From contig JABXHW010000020.1 of NCBI GenBank assembly GCA_013373425.1, positions 1 to 60,194 of the forward strand: a stretch of 60,194 nt of DNA, written 5' to 3'. The notes under the pieces were generated by a model that was not told where the DNA came from, ran no database searches, and saw nothing but the letters and a program-made list of their open reading frames with translations. Source of the DNA: Flavobacteriia bacterium (GTDB lineage Bacteria; Bacteroidota; Bacteroidia; Flavobacteriales; Schleiferiaceae). This document shows positions 8,473 to 17,662 of this stretch, piece after piece. Both the position numbers and the translations under genes were made by a program. The stretch's first letter is position 1. Each line of letters starts with the position of its first letter.

Positions 8473-9687
8473 ATGTTGAAGAAGCACGTTAAGCATCTTT
8501 CGGCGTTTGCCATCGGTGCTGTAGTAGTGACATCCTGTTCGCCGGATGCACTGAATGAAAGAGCAGAGACTAACTTGACCGAAGTGATTCGCTACGAGAA
8601 CTTCCAAGTAATCCCAGACCAATACATCGTCGTATTGAAAAATGATGGGCTGAATTTCAAAACCGACCCACAATCCCTACCCTATGAAAATGCACAGCGA
8701 AGCGTACAGGAAGTCGCTGAGGAAGTGTTGCGTCGCAATAACATTGCACCTAGTACTCATCTGGATAAGGTTTATGGTAAAGCCCTTACAGGTTTTAGCG
8801 TGACTTTGAGTTCAGAAGAATTGGCCACATTGAGAACCGACGACGCCATCGATTACATTGAAGAAGACAAGATTGTAGCTCTTGCTCCTGGTGGAAAAGG
8901 TAAGCCAGGTGGCGGTGGATCTGCAGGTCAGACTACTCCTTGGGGAATCACTCGGGTAGGTGGGTCTAGCAATGGATCTGGACTACGAGCATGGATTTTG
9001 GATTCGGGAATTGACTTAGATCACCCTGACCTAAATGTAAATACTAACCTTAGTCAGTCTTTCCTCTCTGGAAACCAAAGCACGAATCCAGATGACCAAA
9101 ATGGTCATGGATCTCACGTAGCTGGGACCATTGCGGCCATCGACAATTCTGAAGGAGTTGTAGGCGTTGCAGCAGGCGCTGAAGTGGTATCCGTTCGCGT
9201 ACTTGATCGTCGCGGCAGCGGTAGCTTGAGTGGTGTGATAGCGGGTGTGAACTACGTGGCAGGCAACGCATCATCTTCTGATGTAGCCAACATGAGCCTC
9301 GGTGGCGGAGTGAGCACTTCGTTGGATGCAGCCGTTCTTTCTGCTTCATCTGCTTGTCCTTTTGTATTAGCTGCTGGCAACGATGGAATCAACGCGAACA
9401 ACTCTAGCCCGGCTAGAGTGAATGGCTCGAACATCTACACCATTTCGGCGATTGATAATTCAGATGGATTCGCATACTTCTCGAACTACGGAAATCCTCC
9501 TGTAGATTATGCGGCACCAGGTGTGAGCATCACCTCAACCGATAAGAATGGGGGATACACTACAATGAGTGGAACTTCAATGGCTGCGCCACATGCAGCG
9601 GGAGTAATCCTTCTTGGAAATCCGAATACGAGCGGTACGGCGCAAGGCGACCCTGACGGAAATGCCGACCCTATCATTCATCAATAG
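8473..9687 (+). CDS. S8 subtilisin-like protease, lipoprotein
   Basis: A 404-residue protease. A lipobox (VVTSC, Cys22) predicts membrane anchoring. Residues 48-137 look like an I9 propeptide inhibitor (PDQYIVVLK to YIEEDKIV), followed by a glycine-rich linker (138-152). The catalytic domain has Asp177 (ILDSGID), His212 (NGHGSHVAGT), oxyanion Asn303 (AAGND) and Ser369 (SGTSMAAPH). It resembles the proteinase K/aqualysin branch. No T9SS tail is present, unlike the other subtilase in the window. The C-terminus after the Ser motif is short (about 35 residues). It is a single-gene unit closed by a terminator. Confidence 0.87.
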   Translation: MLKKHVKHLSAFAIGAVVVTSCSPDALNERAETNLTEVIRYENFQVIPDQYIVVLKNDGLNFKTDPQSLPYENAQRSVQEVAEEVLRRNNIAPSTHLDKVYGKALTGFSVTLSSEELATLRTDDAIDYIEEDKIVALAPGGKGKPGGGGSAGQTTPWGITRVGGSSNGSGLRAWILDSGIDLDHPDLNVNTNLSQSFLSGNQSTNPDDQNGHGSHVAGTIAAIDNSEGVVGVAAGAEVVSVRVLDRRGSGSLSGVIAGVNYVAGNASSSDVANMSLGGGVSTSLDAAVLSASSACPFVLAAGNDGINANNSSPARVNGSNIYTISAIDNSDGFAYFSNYGNPPVDYAAPGVSITSTDKNGGYTTMSGTSMAAPHAAGVILLGNPNTSGTAQGDPDGNADPIIHQ

Positions 9688-9705
9688 TGAATGGTACAGA
9701 ATAGT

Positions 9706-9743
9706 AAAAGGCTCGCCAAGCAAATGCGTTTGGCGAGCCTTTT
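9706..9743. terminator. Bidirectional terminator
   Basis: A 14-base perfect inverted repeat, AAAAGGCTCGCCAA (9706-9719) and TTGGCGAGCCTTTT (9730-9743), lies between two convergent genes and can end transcription in both directions. Confidence 0.85.
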
Positions 9744-9768
9744 CATTTATTGAAACCAAAGAGGATGC

Positions 9769-10164
9769 TTAACATCGCCCCCCTTCGCTCCATGTACCTG
9801 TGTGTGATTGCGTGAAGCCAGAAGATGTCTTGCCCGTGTAGTCGTAGGTGCCATCATCTCTAATGACAAACTTCTCCCATGCATTGTCTGGATAATAGAG
9901 TGTAACCTCTACCACAGCCAGACTATTAGAGCCTGAATACCCTTCAAAGGTTTCCCATGTTTGTCCCGTGCTGTTGCAGGCTATCACCCCATTGTCAGTT
10001 ACCTCATACGAGAACCAATCCACTGAACCGCCTGAGGTTGGAGTAAAGGTGTATTCCGTGTCTGTAACCCACCATGGAACGGACATTCGTTCTTCTTCGG
10101 TGCAATTCGTAAACAGGAATGCTAAAGGAATGAGTAGTGTGGCAAAGGTGAATTTAATTTTCAT
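9769..10164 (-). CDS. Small lipoprotein, unknown function
   Basis: A 131-residue protein with a lipoprotein signal peptide (LFTNC, Cys21) followed by TEEER, an acidic stretch like the surface-export signals of Bacteroidota lipoproteins. The mature part is short and rich in Thr, Gly, Trp and Tyr, ending GTWSEGGRC, which suggests a small beta-sheet domain. No family was recognised. It is transcribed alone towards the shared terminator. Confidence 0.65.
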   Translation of the reverse strand: MKIKFTFATLLIPLAFLFTNCTEEERMSVPWWVTDTEYTFTPTSGGSVDWFSYEVTDNGVIACNSTGQTWETFEGYSGSNSLAVVEVTLYYPDNAWEKFVIRDDGTYDYTGKTSSGFTQSHTGTWSEGGRC

Positions 10165-10269
10165 ACTTACTAGGTTAGTTGTTCAACCTGAAGTTAGAAA
10201 ATCTTGAGAAAACACTGATTTGGAAACTAGTGTGAAAAGATATCAATATGGCTAAGAATCGCTTGTCAC

Positions 10270-10875
10270 CTACTGTACACGCGCATCATACGTCCCCCCC
10301 ATGCTTGGGTTATCACCCATGTAGCGCTCCATCATAGCCTTCTTCACAATATTGAAAATGACCATGTGGATGTCTTCAGTGACTTCCATATCCATTACAG
10401 GTGCATGAACATGTAGATCGGCAATCTCACCAATCTTACCGCCTTTGAAGCCGGTCATGGCAAGCGTACTTACACCTTGTTCTTTGGCATAGGTGAGGGC
10501 TTTCACCACATTGGCGCTATTTCCTGATCCGCTGATTCCAATCACTAAATCGTTTTTACCGATGAAGTTCTTAAGCGGCTCAACGAAGATGTCTTCCCAA
10601 CCAATATCATTGGCAATGGCCATCATGCTTGGTAGGTTGTCATTCAAGCAAACCATTTTGAATCGCTTGTCCAATCCGTAACTCGCCCCTTTGAGAAAGT
10701 CGCCCGCTGCGTGTGAAGCTGAAGCGCCAGAACCTCCGTTACCCATGGTGTAGATATTACCTCCCGCTTCATAAGTCTTAGCGAAGGCTTCAATCATCGC
10801 GTCAATGGCATTGCCATCCAGACCATCAATCGTAGACTTTACCAAGTCGAGGTAGCTTGATATATTCTTATTCAT
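10270..10875 (-). CDS. gmhA: D-sedoheptulose 7-phosphate isomerase (SIS domain)
   Basis: A 201-residue single SIS-domain protein. GNGGSGASASHAAGDF (from about residue 45) and the ISGSGNSANV segment are the phosphate-binding loops of GmhA. It converts sedoheptulose 7-phosphate to D-glycero-D-manno-heptose 7-phosphate, the first step of ADP- or GDP-heptose synthesis. Its start overlaps the end of hddA by eight bases, and it is the last gene of the heptose operon, so the pathway context is strong. Confidence 0.88.
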   Translation of the reverse strand: MNKNISSYLDLVKSTIDGLDGNAIDAMIEAFAKTYEAGGNIYTMGNGGSGASASHAAGDFLKGASYGLDKRFKMVCLNDNLPSMMAIANDIGWEDIFVEPLKNFIGKNDLVIGISGSGNSANVVKALTYAKEQGVSTLAMTGFKGGKIGEIADLHVHAPVMDMEVTEDIHMVIFNIVKKAMMERYMGDNPSMGGTYDARVQ

Positions 10876-11851
10876 CTCCGTAATATATGAGTTTACTGCC
10901 TTCGTGCTCCATCTTGAAATCGAATGGTCGCACCTTCGACAATGCCTCTGTCAGTTTCTGTCTTTTTGTTGGATCACAAACGAAGAGCATGAAGCCTCCG
11001 CCGCCAGCACCGAGGAGCTTCCCTCCCATGGCACCCGCACCGCGAGCAGCATCGTACAATTCAGTAATCAGTGGATTTGCAATACCACTGGCTAGGCCTT
11101 GCTTCAGCATCCAGTTTTCATGCATCAAATCCCCAAAGTTCTTCCAATCTCCGCCTACAAGCGAATCGCGCAGCTCAGGAACTAAGCCTACCATTTGCTT
11201 TAAGGCATTGAATTTATCGTCCAGCGATATGTTCTTCTTCTGCTCTGCAAGAATACTCGACGCGCTGCGCTGATTTCCGATATAGAACATCATCAAGTGT
11301 TCTTGCATTTCAGCTTGCCCTTCTGCACTTAGGTGAAGTGGGTTCACAGAAACGTGACCATTGGGTTGAAACTCAATTGTATTTAACCCTCCAAAGGCCG
11401 CCGCATACTGGTCTTGTTTCCCAATAGGCTCCTTCAAAATATCAATCTCAATCTCGCACGCCTCTTTGGCCAAAGTCTCCTTTGAAGCAAGTTTATTCTG
11501 AACAGCAGATAGATTGTGAAGTACACCTACCGTGAAGCTGCTCGAGCTTCCCATCCCCGTTCCAGCAGGCACATCAGCAATAGAGCTGATCTCAATCCCA
11601 CCACTAATCTTCCGCTTTTGCAAGATGGTGCGGAGTAGATTGTGTTTCAAATCTTCAACGCGATCAACGGTTTCAGTTTGGGAATATTTAGTTCTAATCT
11701 TCTCAGGTTCAAAGTACTTGTGACTAGAAATGTACATGTACTTATTGATGCTCGTGCTCAATACAGCACCGGCATGCTTTGAATAAAACGCTTCCAAGTC
11801 GGAACCGCCACCCACAAAACTGATCCTGAAAGGAGTTTTCGTGATTATCAT
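10868..11851 (-). CDS. hddA: D-glycero-alpha-D-manno-heptose 7-phosphate kinase (GHMP)
   Basis: A 327-residue GHMP kinase. The N-terminal TPFRISFVGGGSDLE, the ATP loop PAGTGMGSSSSFTVG and the C-terminal GAMGGKLLGAGGGGFM are the three GHMP motifs in the form found in HddA. It phosphorylates heptose 7-phosphate at C1 with alpha configuration, which points to the GDP-heptose branch. It overlaps the upstream fusion gene by four bases (ATGA) and gmhA by eight, indicating translational coupling. Confidence 0.86.
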   Translation of the reverse strand: MIITKTPFRISFVGGGSDLEAFYSKHAGAVLSTSINKYMYISSHKYFEPEKIRTKYSQTETVDRVEDLKHNLLRTILQKRKISGGIEISSIADVPAGTGMGSSSSFTVGVLHNLSAVQNKLASKETLAKEACEIEIDILKEPIGKQDQYAAAFGGLNTIEFQPNGHVSVNPLHLSAEGQAEMQEHLMMFYIGNQRSASSILAEQKKNISLDDKFNALKQMVGLVPELRDSLVGGDWKNFGDLMHENWMLKQGLASGIANPLITELYDAARGAGAMGGKLLGAGGGGFMLFVCDPTKRQKLTEALSKVRPFDFKMEHEGSKLIYYGDE

Positions 11852-13734
11852 GAGGTAAAAATATCGTCAGCTAAGGTACGGCCCTGCTGGATAAGTTGAT
11901 ACTCGCCTGCTTTTCTGGTTTCATATAGGGATTGGATTTTCTCTTCATCCTTACCCTTCCAATCGTAGAAACGCTCAAAACGAGTCTTTCTTTTCTCTTC
12001 ATCGGCTTCCATGAACACTTTCCAATGTCCACAAGCCGCAATGCGTTCATCGAGCAAGGCTGGAACACCTTCCACAAAAATGATTGGCTCCCCAGTCCAA
12101 CGCGCTTGAATACCAAAGGCCATACGCTCTGGATGATCGGCATAACCAGGAATCTGAATCATCTCCCCTTTTATGAATGCCTCGATGTCATTCACGAGTT
12201 TGTCGTACTGGAATGTGTGTCGAACATCCTCTACTTCTTTTCTCTGGCTTTCAGGCAAGATCCACTGATCGAGCGGAAGTCGAATGGTTTGCAACCCATC
12301 CTGAACCAGACGATACATCATATCTCTCACGAAGCTGCTCTTTCCCGAACGCGATTGTCCTCCCACCAAAACCACAAAGGGTGTGGCTTTAGAAGATTTG
12401 AATGCTTGTAATAACTTCTTGTACGCCTCCTCGAACGGATTCTCCAAAATGAAGTCCACTGCATCGGCCAAATTGTCGAAATGGAAGTCAGGTCGCGCGT
12501 TGAGTGAAACCGCTCCGTGTCCCGTACGCAAAGCGATTGTGCGGACACCTGCCGCTTTTCCAGCCTCGATATCTCGAGAGGAATCGCCAATCATCCAGCT
12601 ACTTCTCAAGTCGATATTGAATCGCTCTGTAGCTTTCATGATCATACCAGGCTTAGGCTTTCGGCAATCACAGTCGATTTTATACTCTGGTCTCTCGCCT
12701 TCAAATCCACGGTCAGGGTGATGCGGACAATAGTAAATAGCATCAACGAATGCACGCTGATTCCCTAAATCGGTCTCCATCTTCTTGTGAATCTCCGCCA
12801 GTCCGGCTTCATCCACCATACCTCGCGCTACCACACTTTGATTGGTGGTCACTACACTCAGGTAATCCGATTTATTGATACGTTGAAGAGATTCCGCTGT
12901 CCAGTCGTACAATTGCAAATCCTCCGGACGGTCAATCAAATCTGTATCGAAGTTCAATACACCATCCCTATCCAGGAAAATGCACTTTTGCTTGTTCACT
13001 AAAGAACGACGAGCCACTTTACCACTGACAACATCCCCTTCCACTCTATCGAGACGGTCAGGAGTTCCCATGTCTTTCAAATACTCAGGAGTGCTGTAGC
13101 CAAACATCTTCACATCCCCTACCCATTTCGGGAAGATGTCCTTGCCAAAATCGGCTTTCACTCCTTTCTCAAGCTTGCTCAAAAGGGAAGCATTGAAAAC
13201 ATAAGCCGCGGCGTTCACCACATTGTGGTACTGCAGTCCGTCCTCATGAGGCTTTGAAAGGAATCGTACAACCTCATCTTTCTGATTTACCTCAACGAGA
13301 TCGCTATCATAGGGGTGATCATTCGGATGTACCACTAGTGTGGCCTCCGCTTTTTTATCGAGATGAAACTGATACAAGCGTCCCAAGTCCATCTCCATCA
13401 TTACGTCTCCATAAAGAACGAGAAAATCGCCTTCTAGCTTCTCTTCTACTTCCTTCACACCGCCTACGGTACCTAGAGGTTGCTCCTCTACGAAGTACTC
13501 GATAGCCAGACTTTTATATTGATTCCCAAAATATTCAATGATGCTATCTTTCAGGTGGTTGACCAACAAGATGGCCTTTTCCACACCTTGGCGCTCGCAC
13601 ATATCCAGCTGATATTCTAAAAGCGGCTTCCCGGCTACAGGCATCATAGGTTTTGGAATGTCTTCGCGCACTTTGGCTAAGCGCGTCCCTTTGCCTCCTG
13701 CAAGAATAACAACCTGTTTTAGTCCGTGGCTCAT
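11848..13734 (-). CDS. Trifunctional heptose protein: HddC-like nucleotidyltransferase, GmhB-like phosphatase, P-loop kinase domain
   Basis: A 628-residue fusion. Residues 6-230 are a sugar-1-phosphate nucleotidyltransferase (GGKGTRL and KPMMPVAGKP near residues 13-38), fitting HddC, which makes GDP-heptose. Residues 250-430 are a HAD-IIIA phosphatase (LDRDGVLN near 254-261; zinc-type CPHHP and CDC; KPKPGM), fitting GmhB, which removes the 7-phosphate. Residues 452-628 hold a Walker A loop (GQSRSGKS at 459-466) and FVEGVPAL, resembling uridine kinase-like P-loop kinases; its substrate is unknown. The start at 13734 leaves four bases after the upstream stop; the longer frame would overlap that gene. 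HddC-GmhB fusions fit the pathway; the third domain is unusual. Confidence 0.82.
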   Translation of the reverse strand: MSHGLKQVVILAGGKGTRLAKVREDIPKPMMPVAGKPLLEYQLDMCERQGVEKAILLVNHLKDSIIEYFGNQYKSLAIEYFVEEQPLGTVGGVKEVEEKLEGDFLVLYGDVMMEMDLGRLYQFHLDKKAEATLVVHPNDHPYDSDLVEVNQKDEVVRFLSKPHEDGLQYHNVVNAAAYVFNASLLSKLEKGVKADFGKDIFPKWVGDVKMFGYSTPEYLKDMGTPDRLDRVEGDVVSGKVARRSLVNKQKCIFLDRDGVLNFDTDLIDRPEDLQLYDWTAESLQRINKSDYLSVVTTNQSVVARGMVDEAGLAEIHKKMETDLGNQRAFVDAIYYCPHHPDRGFEGERPEYKIDCDCRKPKPGMIMKATERFNIDLRSSWMIGDSSRDIEAGKAAGVRTIALRTGHGAVSLNARPDFHFDNLADAVDFILENPFEEAYKKLLQAFKSSKATPFVVLVGGQSRSGKSSFVRDMMYRLVQDGLQTIRLPLDQWILPESQRKEVEDVRHTFQYDKLVNDIEAFIKGEMIQIPGYADHPERMAFGIQARWTGEPIIFVEGVPALLDERIAACGHWKVFMEADEEKRKTRFERFYDWKGKDEEKIQSLYETRKAGEYQLIQQGRTLADDIFTS

Positions 13735-13738
13735 AGTA

Positions 13739-14686
13739 TTACCATTGGGCGTTTGCAAGCTCCTGTCGAGCCACTTCATACTCTTCAAGCAAGTCGGCCA
13801 CGATTTCTCTCACGGGCTTTACTTCATGAATCAACCCAGAAATCTGACCGATTTCAAGTTCACCTTCTTCAAGATCTCCTTCAAACATACCGCGCTTTGC
13901 TCGTGCTCTTCCGAGAAGTTCAATCAGTTCATCCCTAGTAGCTCCCGCTTGATAAGCAGTGGCTACATCTTGGTAAAACTTATTCTTGATAAGTCGAACT
14001 GGAGCGAGCTCCTTCAATGTCAACATGGTATCGCCTTCACCGGCAGAAACCACCGCATTCTTGAAGGCAAGATGTGCAGAGGATTCTTCAGAAGCGACAA
14101 ACCGACTTCCGATTTGCACGCCATCCGCTCCAAGCGACATAGCCGCGAGTACTCCTCTACCCGACCCAATTCCACCGGCAGCAATTACTGGAATATTCAC
14201 TGCTTCTTTCACCATTGGAATCAAGCAAAGGGTCGTGGTTTCATCTCTTCCGTTATGACCTCCGGCTTCAAATCCTTCAGCAACAACGGCATCCACTCCA
14301 GCCTCTTCGGCTTTCTTTGCAAACTTCACACTACTCACTACGTGAACTACAGTGATACCGTGCTCTTTCAACTTGGCAGTCCATGTTTTGGGATTTCCAG
14401 CCGAAGTGAAAACGACCTTCACACCTTCTTCAATAATGATATCCATATGTTTATCGATATCGGGATAAAGCATTGGAACGTTCACTCCAAAAGGCTTGTC
14501 TGTAGCGGCTTTCGTCTTGCGAATGTGATCGCGAAGAACTTCAGGATACATCGAGCCAGAGCCCAAAATCCCCAAAATACCGGCATTAGCTGCGGCAGAT
14601 GCAAGCTCCCATCCCGAACACCAAATCATGCCCGCTTGAATAATGGGATACTCAATATTGAATAGTCGTGTGACTCTGTTTTCCAT
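13739..14686 (-). CDS. Nitronate monooxygenase family flavoenzyme (2-nitropropane dioxygenase/FabK-like)
   Basis: A 315-residue TIM-barrel FMN protein. PIIQAGMIW at the N-terminus, GFEAGGHNGRDE with the expected catalytic His, and the FMN-phosphate segments IAAGGIGSGRG and GADGVQIGSRFV are typical. The family includes nitronate monooxygenases and the enoyl-ACP reductase FabK; which reaction applies cannot be told by eye. It is the first gene of the heptose operon, only four bases before the fusion gene, although a heptose role is not known for this family. Confidence 0.8.
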   Translation of the reverse strand: MENRVTRLFNIEYPIIQAGMIWCSGWELASAAANAGILGILGSGSMYPEVLRDHIRKTKAATDKPFGVNVPMLYPDIDKHMDIIIEEGVKVVFTSAGNPKTWTAKLKEHGITVVHVVSSVKFAKKAEEAGVDAVVAEGFEAGGHNGRDETTTLCLIPMVKEAVNIPVIAAGGIGSGRGVLAAMSLGADGVQIGSRFVASEESSAHLAFKNAVVSAGEGDTMLTLKELAPVRLIKNKFYQDVATAYQAGATRDELIELLGRARAKRGMFEGDLEEGELEIGQISGLIHEVKPVREIVADLLEEYEVARQELANAQW

Positions 14687-14767
14687 GAAATGAGGTTAGA
14701 AGCGTGAAAATAGCCTATTCCTCACGTTCAGCCAAGGATTAGACCTTCGGCAATTGACAGAACTTAG

Positions 14768-16474
14768 CTACCGATTCAGGACCAATCTGACAACTACTGG
14801 CTCACTAGTAGAGTGGAGCGTGAGAATGTACACGCCATTGGTTAGTGTCTGACTCAATCTCAAAGAGGTGTTTTGTGGAAAAGAGATTTCTCCAGACTGC
14901 ACCTCATGACCAGTGCTTGTGGCCACTGAATAGCTAATAGGTCCAGCATCCGGCATGCGGATATTCACCCAACCTGAAGTAGGATTCGGATAAACCAAAG
15001 TCTCATCATCTGCCTCAGTGGCTCCCGAAAGCGCCATTGCCAACCTGAAGTCGGGAATGCCATAGCCATAATCCGAATTCGGTCGACCGTATCGATCCGA
15101 ACTCTGTCGAATCCACTCCATGATTTCATAGTTGGATGCCTCTGGATTCGCCTGCCAAAAACAAGCTGCAAATCCAGCAATCACAGGGGATGAGAAACTC
15201 GTTCCATTCCCACGGGTAACCACGCCAAAGGTTCCAAGATGAGAAGTTAGAACACCTTGGGCCATTACATCTGGCTTCACTCTTCCATCGGCCGAAGGGC
15301 CTCGAGAAGAAAAGAGTCCAACTACCTCATTGCTATCCACAGCGCCAACCGCCAAGATAGAATCGGCATCTGCAGGAGCACTTATGATTCGCCAGCTCGT
15401 AGCTCCAGAATTACCTGCACTAGAGACTACCACCATGCCCGCTCGGTGCGCCATGGTCGCGCCATAGGTAACAACAGCAGTTCGACCGTCCATATCGGCA
15501 GGAGTGTAATCAACTCCACTGTCGAACGTGGTATATCCCAAGGAGGTGTTAATCACATCCGCTCCGATGCTATCCGCAAACTCCATGGCGAATATCCAAT
15601 TGTCTTCTTCGATATGTGTTTCGCTTTGTTCGTCTTCTGTTCGGAGTAAGGCATAGGAAGCTTTGGGTGCAGCGCCAACCATTCTACCATCAACATCAGC
15701 TCCCATGATAGAGAATACACGCGAGCCGTGCGTTCCTGTCCCTCGGTATACATTGGTGTCGCCATTCACGAAATCGTACTCGGCGACTATTCTTCCTTCG
15801 TCATAAATTCGAGCAAGTCCTCCGTATTCATCGGCGCCAAAAAAGGATCCGTCGAGTACAGCGATGAGCATATCACGACCGTCATATCCTTCATCGTGAA
15901 GGAAGTGTCCATTCACCATATCGGTTTGGGAATAGGCTTCGCCATAGTTGTACCAATGGTTGCCACGCGGAGGAACTGCAGCAGGAATCATTGGATTGGC
16001 AAGTGGAAGCGTTTGATTTACGCGCTGAACTTGCATGGAGTGAATGGGTCTTATTGTCAAGTGACGTGCTTTCTCCATCCCGCATCCGTTCTCAAAGTAT
16101 CTGAACTCCGAAATGAAGTCTTCCAGTTCCGATTTCGATTCGACCTCCACACTGTAGGCTCGAAGCCATCGTGAATACCCTCTAACGGTGTAACCTCTTT
16201 CCCTGAGTCTACGCTCCACAAAAGAGCGCCCATAAGATTTGAAACTTAAATCAGATTCCCGAAGTGGAATATTAAGTCGCTCTCTTCTTTCAAGCGCCCG
16301 ATTCGAAAGCATAGCCATACTGCGCAATCGTTCTGCATCACCCTCCTGTTCTGGGTTCAGCAATGCCGCAGTACTGTTATGGTCAGGTTGCTCCAAAAAC
16401 ACCCAAAATCTCTGCTGAGCCTGAGTTTGAAACCCAAGAATGAACAACAGAAATAAGAGTGTTAATTGCTTCAT
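14768..16474 (-). CDS. S8 subtilisin-like protease with T9SS type A sorting domain
   Basis: A 568-residue secreted protease with a signal peptide (MKQLTLLFLLFILGFQTQAQ). The catalytic triad is visible as Asp208 (IAVLDGS), His249 (GTHGS) and Ser426 (GNGTSFSSP), with oxyanion Asn355 (SSAGNS). Residues from about 488 (VYPNPTSG) form a type A C-terminal domain with a terminal beta strand (VVRLVLNR), so it should be exported by the type IX system and attached to the surface. The ATG adjoins the stop codon of mnmA (16474/16475), suggesting co-transcription with mnmA and the YwqK-like gene. Confidence 0.88.
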   Translation of the reverse strand: MKQLTLLFLLFILGFQTQAQQRFWVFLEQPDHNSTAALLNPEQEGDAERLRSMAMLSNRALERRERLNIPLRESDLSFKSYGRSFVERRLRERGYTVRGYSRWLRAYSVEVESKSELEDFISEFRYFENGCGMEKARHLTIRPIHSMQVQRVNQTLPLANPMIPAAVPPRGNHWYNYGEAYSQTDMVNGHFLHDEGYDGRDMLIAVLDGSFFGADEYGGLARIYDEGRIVAEYDFVNGDTNVYRGTGTHGSRVFSIMGADVDGRMVGAAPKASYALLRTEDEQSETHIEEDNWIFAMEFADSIGADVINTSLGYTTFDSGVDYTPADMDGRTAVVTYGATMAHRAGMVVVSSAGNSGATSWRIISAPADADSILAVGAVDSNEVVGLFSSRGPSADGRVKPDVMAQGVLTSHLGTFGVVTRGNGTSFSSPVIAGFAACFWQANPEASNYEIMEWIRQSSDRYGRPNSDYGYGIPDFRLAMALSGATEADDETLVYPNPTSGWVNIRMPDAGPISYSVATSTGHEVQSGEISFPQNTSLRLSQTLTNGVYILTLHSTSEPVVVRLVLNR

Positions 16475-17662
16475 TTATTCGTGTATTACGCCCGATCCAA
16501 CTAGCTCCTCGCCTTCGTACCACGCGGCAAACTGTCCAGGTGTGATGGCCTTTTGAGCATTCACGAAGGAGATGTACAATCCGTTGGTTTCGCGATAGAC
16601 CGTTGCTTCCTGCAATGGCTGTCTATATCGAATACGAACGCTGTAGTCTTTTTGTTGCCCGATGGCAAGCTCCATGTCTTCTCTCACCCAATGCGCATCT
16701 TCATTTCTGATGAATAACGCCTTGCGATAAAGACCAGGATGCGATTCGCTCATTCCAGTGTAGATGATATTCTCCTTCACATCGGTTCCAATCACAAAGA
16801 GTGGCTCGGCTGTTCCGCCAACCATCAACCCTTTGCGCTGACCTACTGTGAAGTAATGCGCGCCGGTATGCTCACCGACCACTTTGCCCATGTCTGGAGT
16901 GAAATCCAAAGGTGCACTCATCGTTTCCAAATCGAGATCATCATGACCAGCGGCAACGCGATTCGCGAACACCGGGTGGTCTGCATCAATTTGGATAATC
17001 TTCCCCTTCTTAGGTTTAAGCTGCTGTTGAAGAAAGTCTGGCAGTCGAACTTTACCTACAAAGCAAAGCCCTTGACTGTCTTTCTTCTCAGCGGTCACGA
17101 AGCCTTGCTCCATGGCAATCTTGCGAACTTCGCTCTTTTCAAGATGTCCAATGGGGAACAGCGCCTTGCTCAATTGGAATTGATTCAACTGACAAAGGAA
17201 ATACGACTGATCCTTATTGCCATCGACACCCGCTAGGAGCGAATGCACCTCTTTGCCATCGACTTCTGAAGTTGTGCGTCTACAGTAGTGCCCGGTAGCT
17301 ACATAGTCGGCTCCGAGTTTCAGTGCTGTATTTAGGAATGTATCAAACTTGATTTCTCGGTTACAAAGCACATCGGGATTTGGAGTTCTTCCCGCTTCGT
17401 ATTCCGCGAACATATAATCTACAATACGCTCTTTGTATTCGGCACTGAGGTCCACTACTTGAAATGGGATCCCGAGTGCATCTGCGACCATCATCGCATC
17501 GTTGGAATCTTCAATCCACGGACATTCATCGTGAAGGGTCACCGATTCATCCACCCAATTACGCATGAAAAGGCCAATCACCTCGTGTCCTTGTTGTTGA
17601 AGCAAATACGCCGCAACACTCGAGTCCACTCCTCCACTTAGTCCAACAACTACCCTGCTCAT
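16475..17662 (-). CDS. mnmA: tRNA-specific 2-thiouridylase MnmA
   Basis: A 395-residue PP-loop ATPase. GLSGGVDSS at residues 8-16 is the ATP pyrophosphatase loop, [14 protein letters not shown] carries the first catalytic Cys and DSQGLCFVG the second. It inserts sulfur at C2 of the wobble uridine in tRNA for Lys, Glu and Gln. It sits between the YwqK-like gene (no gap) and the T9SS subtilase (no gap), all on the minus strand. Confidence 0.93.
   Translation of the reverse strand: MSRVVVGLSGGVDSSVAAYLLQQQGHEVIGLFMRNWVDESVTLHDECPWIEDSNDAMMVADALGIPFQVVDLSAEYKERIVDYMFAEYEAGRTPNPDVLCNREIKFDTFLNTALKLGADYVATGHYCRRTTSEVDGKEVHSLLAGVDGNKDQSYFLCQLNQFQLSKALFPIGHLEKSEVRKIAMEQGFVTAEKKDSQGLCFVGKVRLPDFLQQQLKPKKGKIIQIDADHPVFANRVAAGHDDLDLETMSAPLDFTPDMGKVVGEHTGAHYFTVGQRKGLMVGGTAEPLFVIGTDVKENIIYTGMSESHPGLYRKALFIRNEDAHWVREDMELAIGQQKDYSVRIRYRQPLQEATVYRETNGLYISFVNAQKAITPGQFAAWYEGEELVGSGVIHE

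Noticed and set aside
13658-14665. 335-codon plus-strand frame opposite the nitronate monooxygenase gene
   Set aside because: The opposite strand encodes a complete, motif-bearing FMN enzyme; the plus frame is Ser/His/Phe-rich with no family features.
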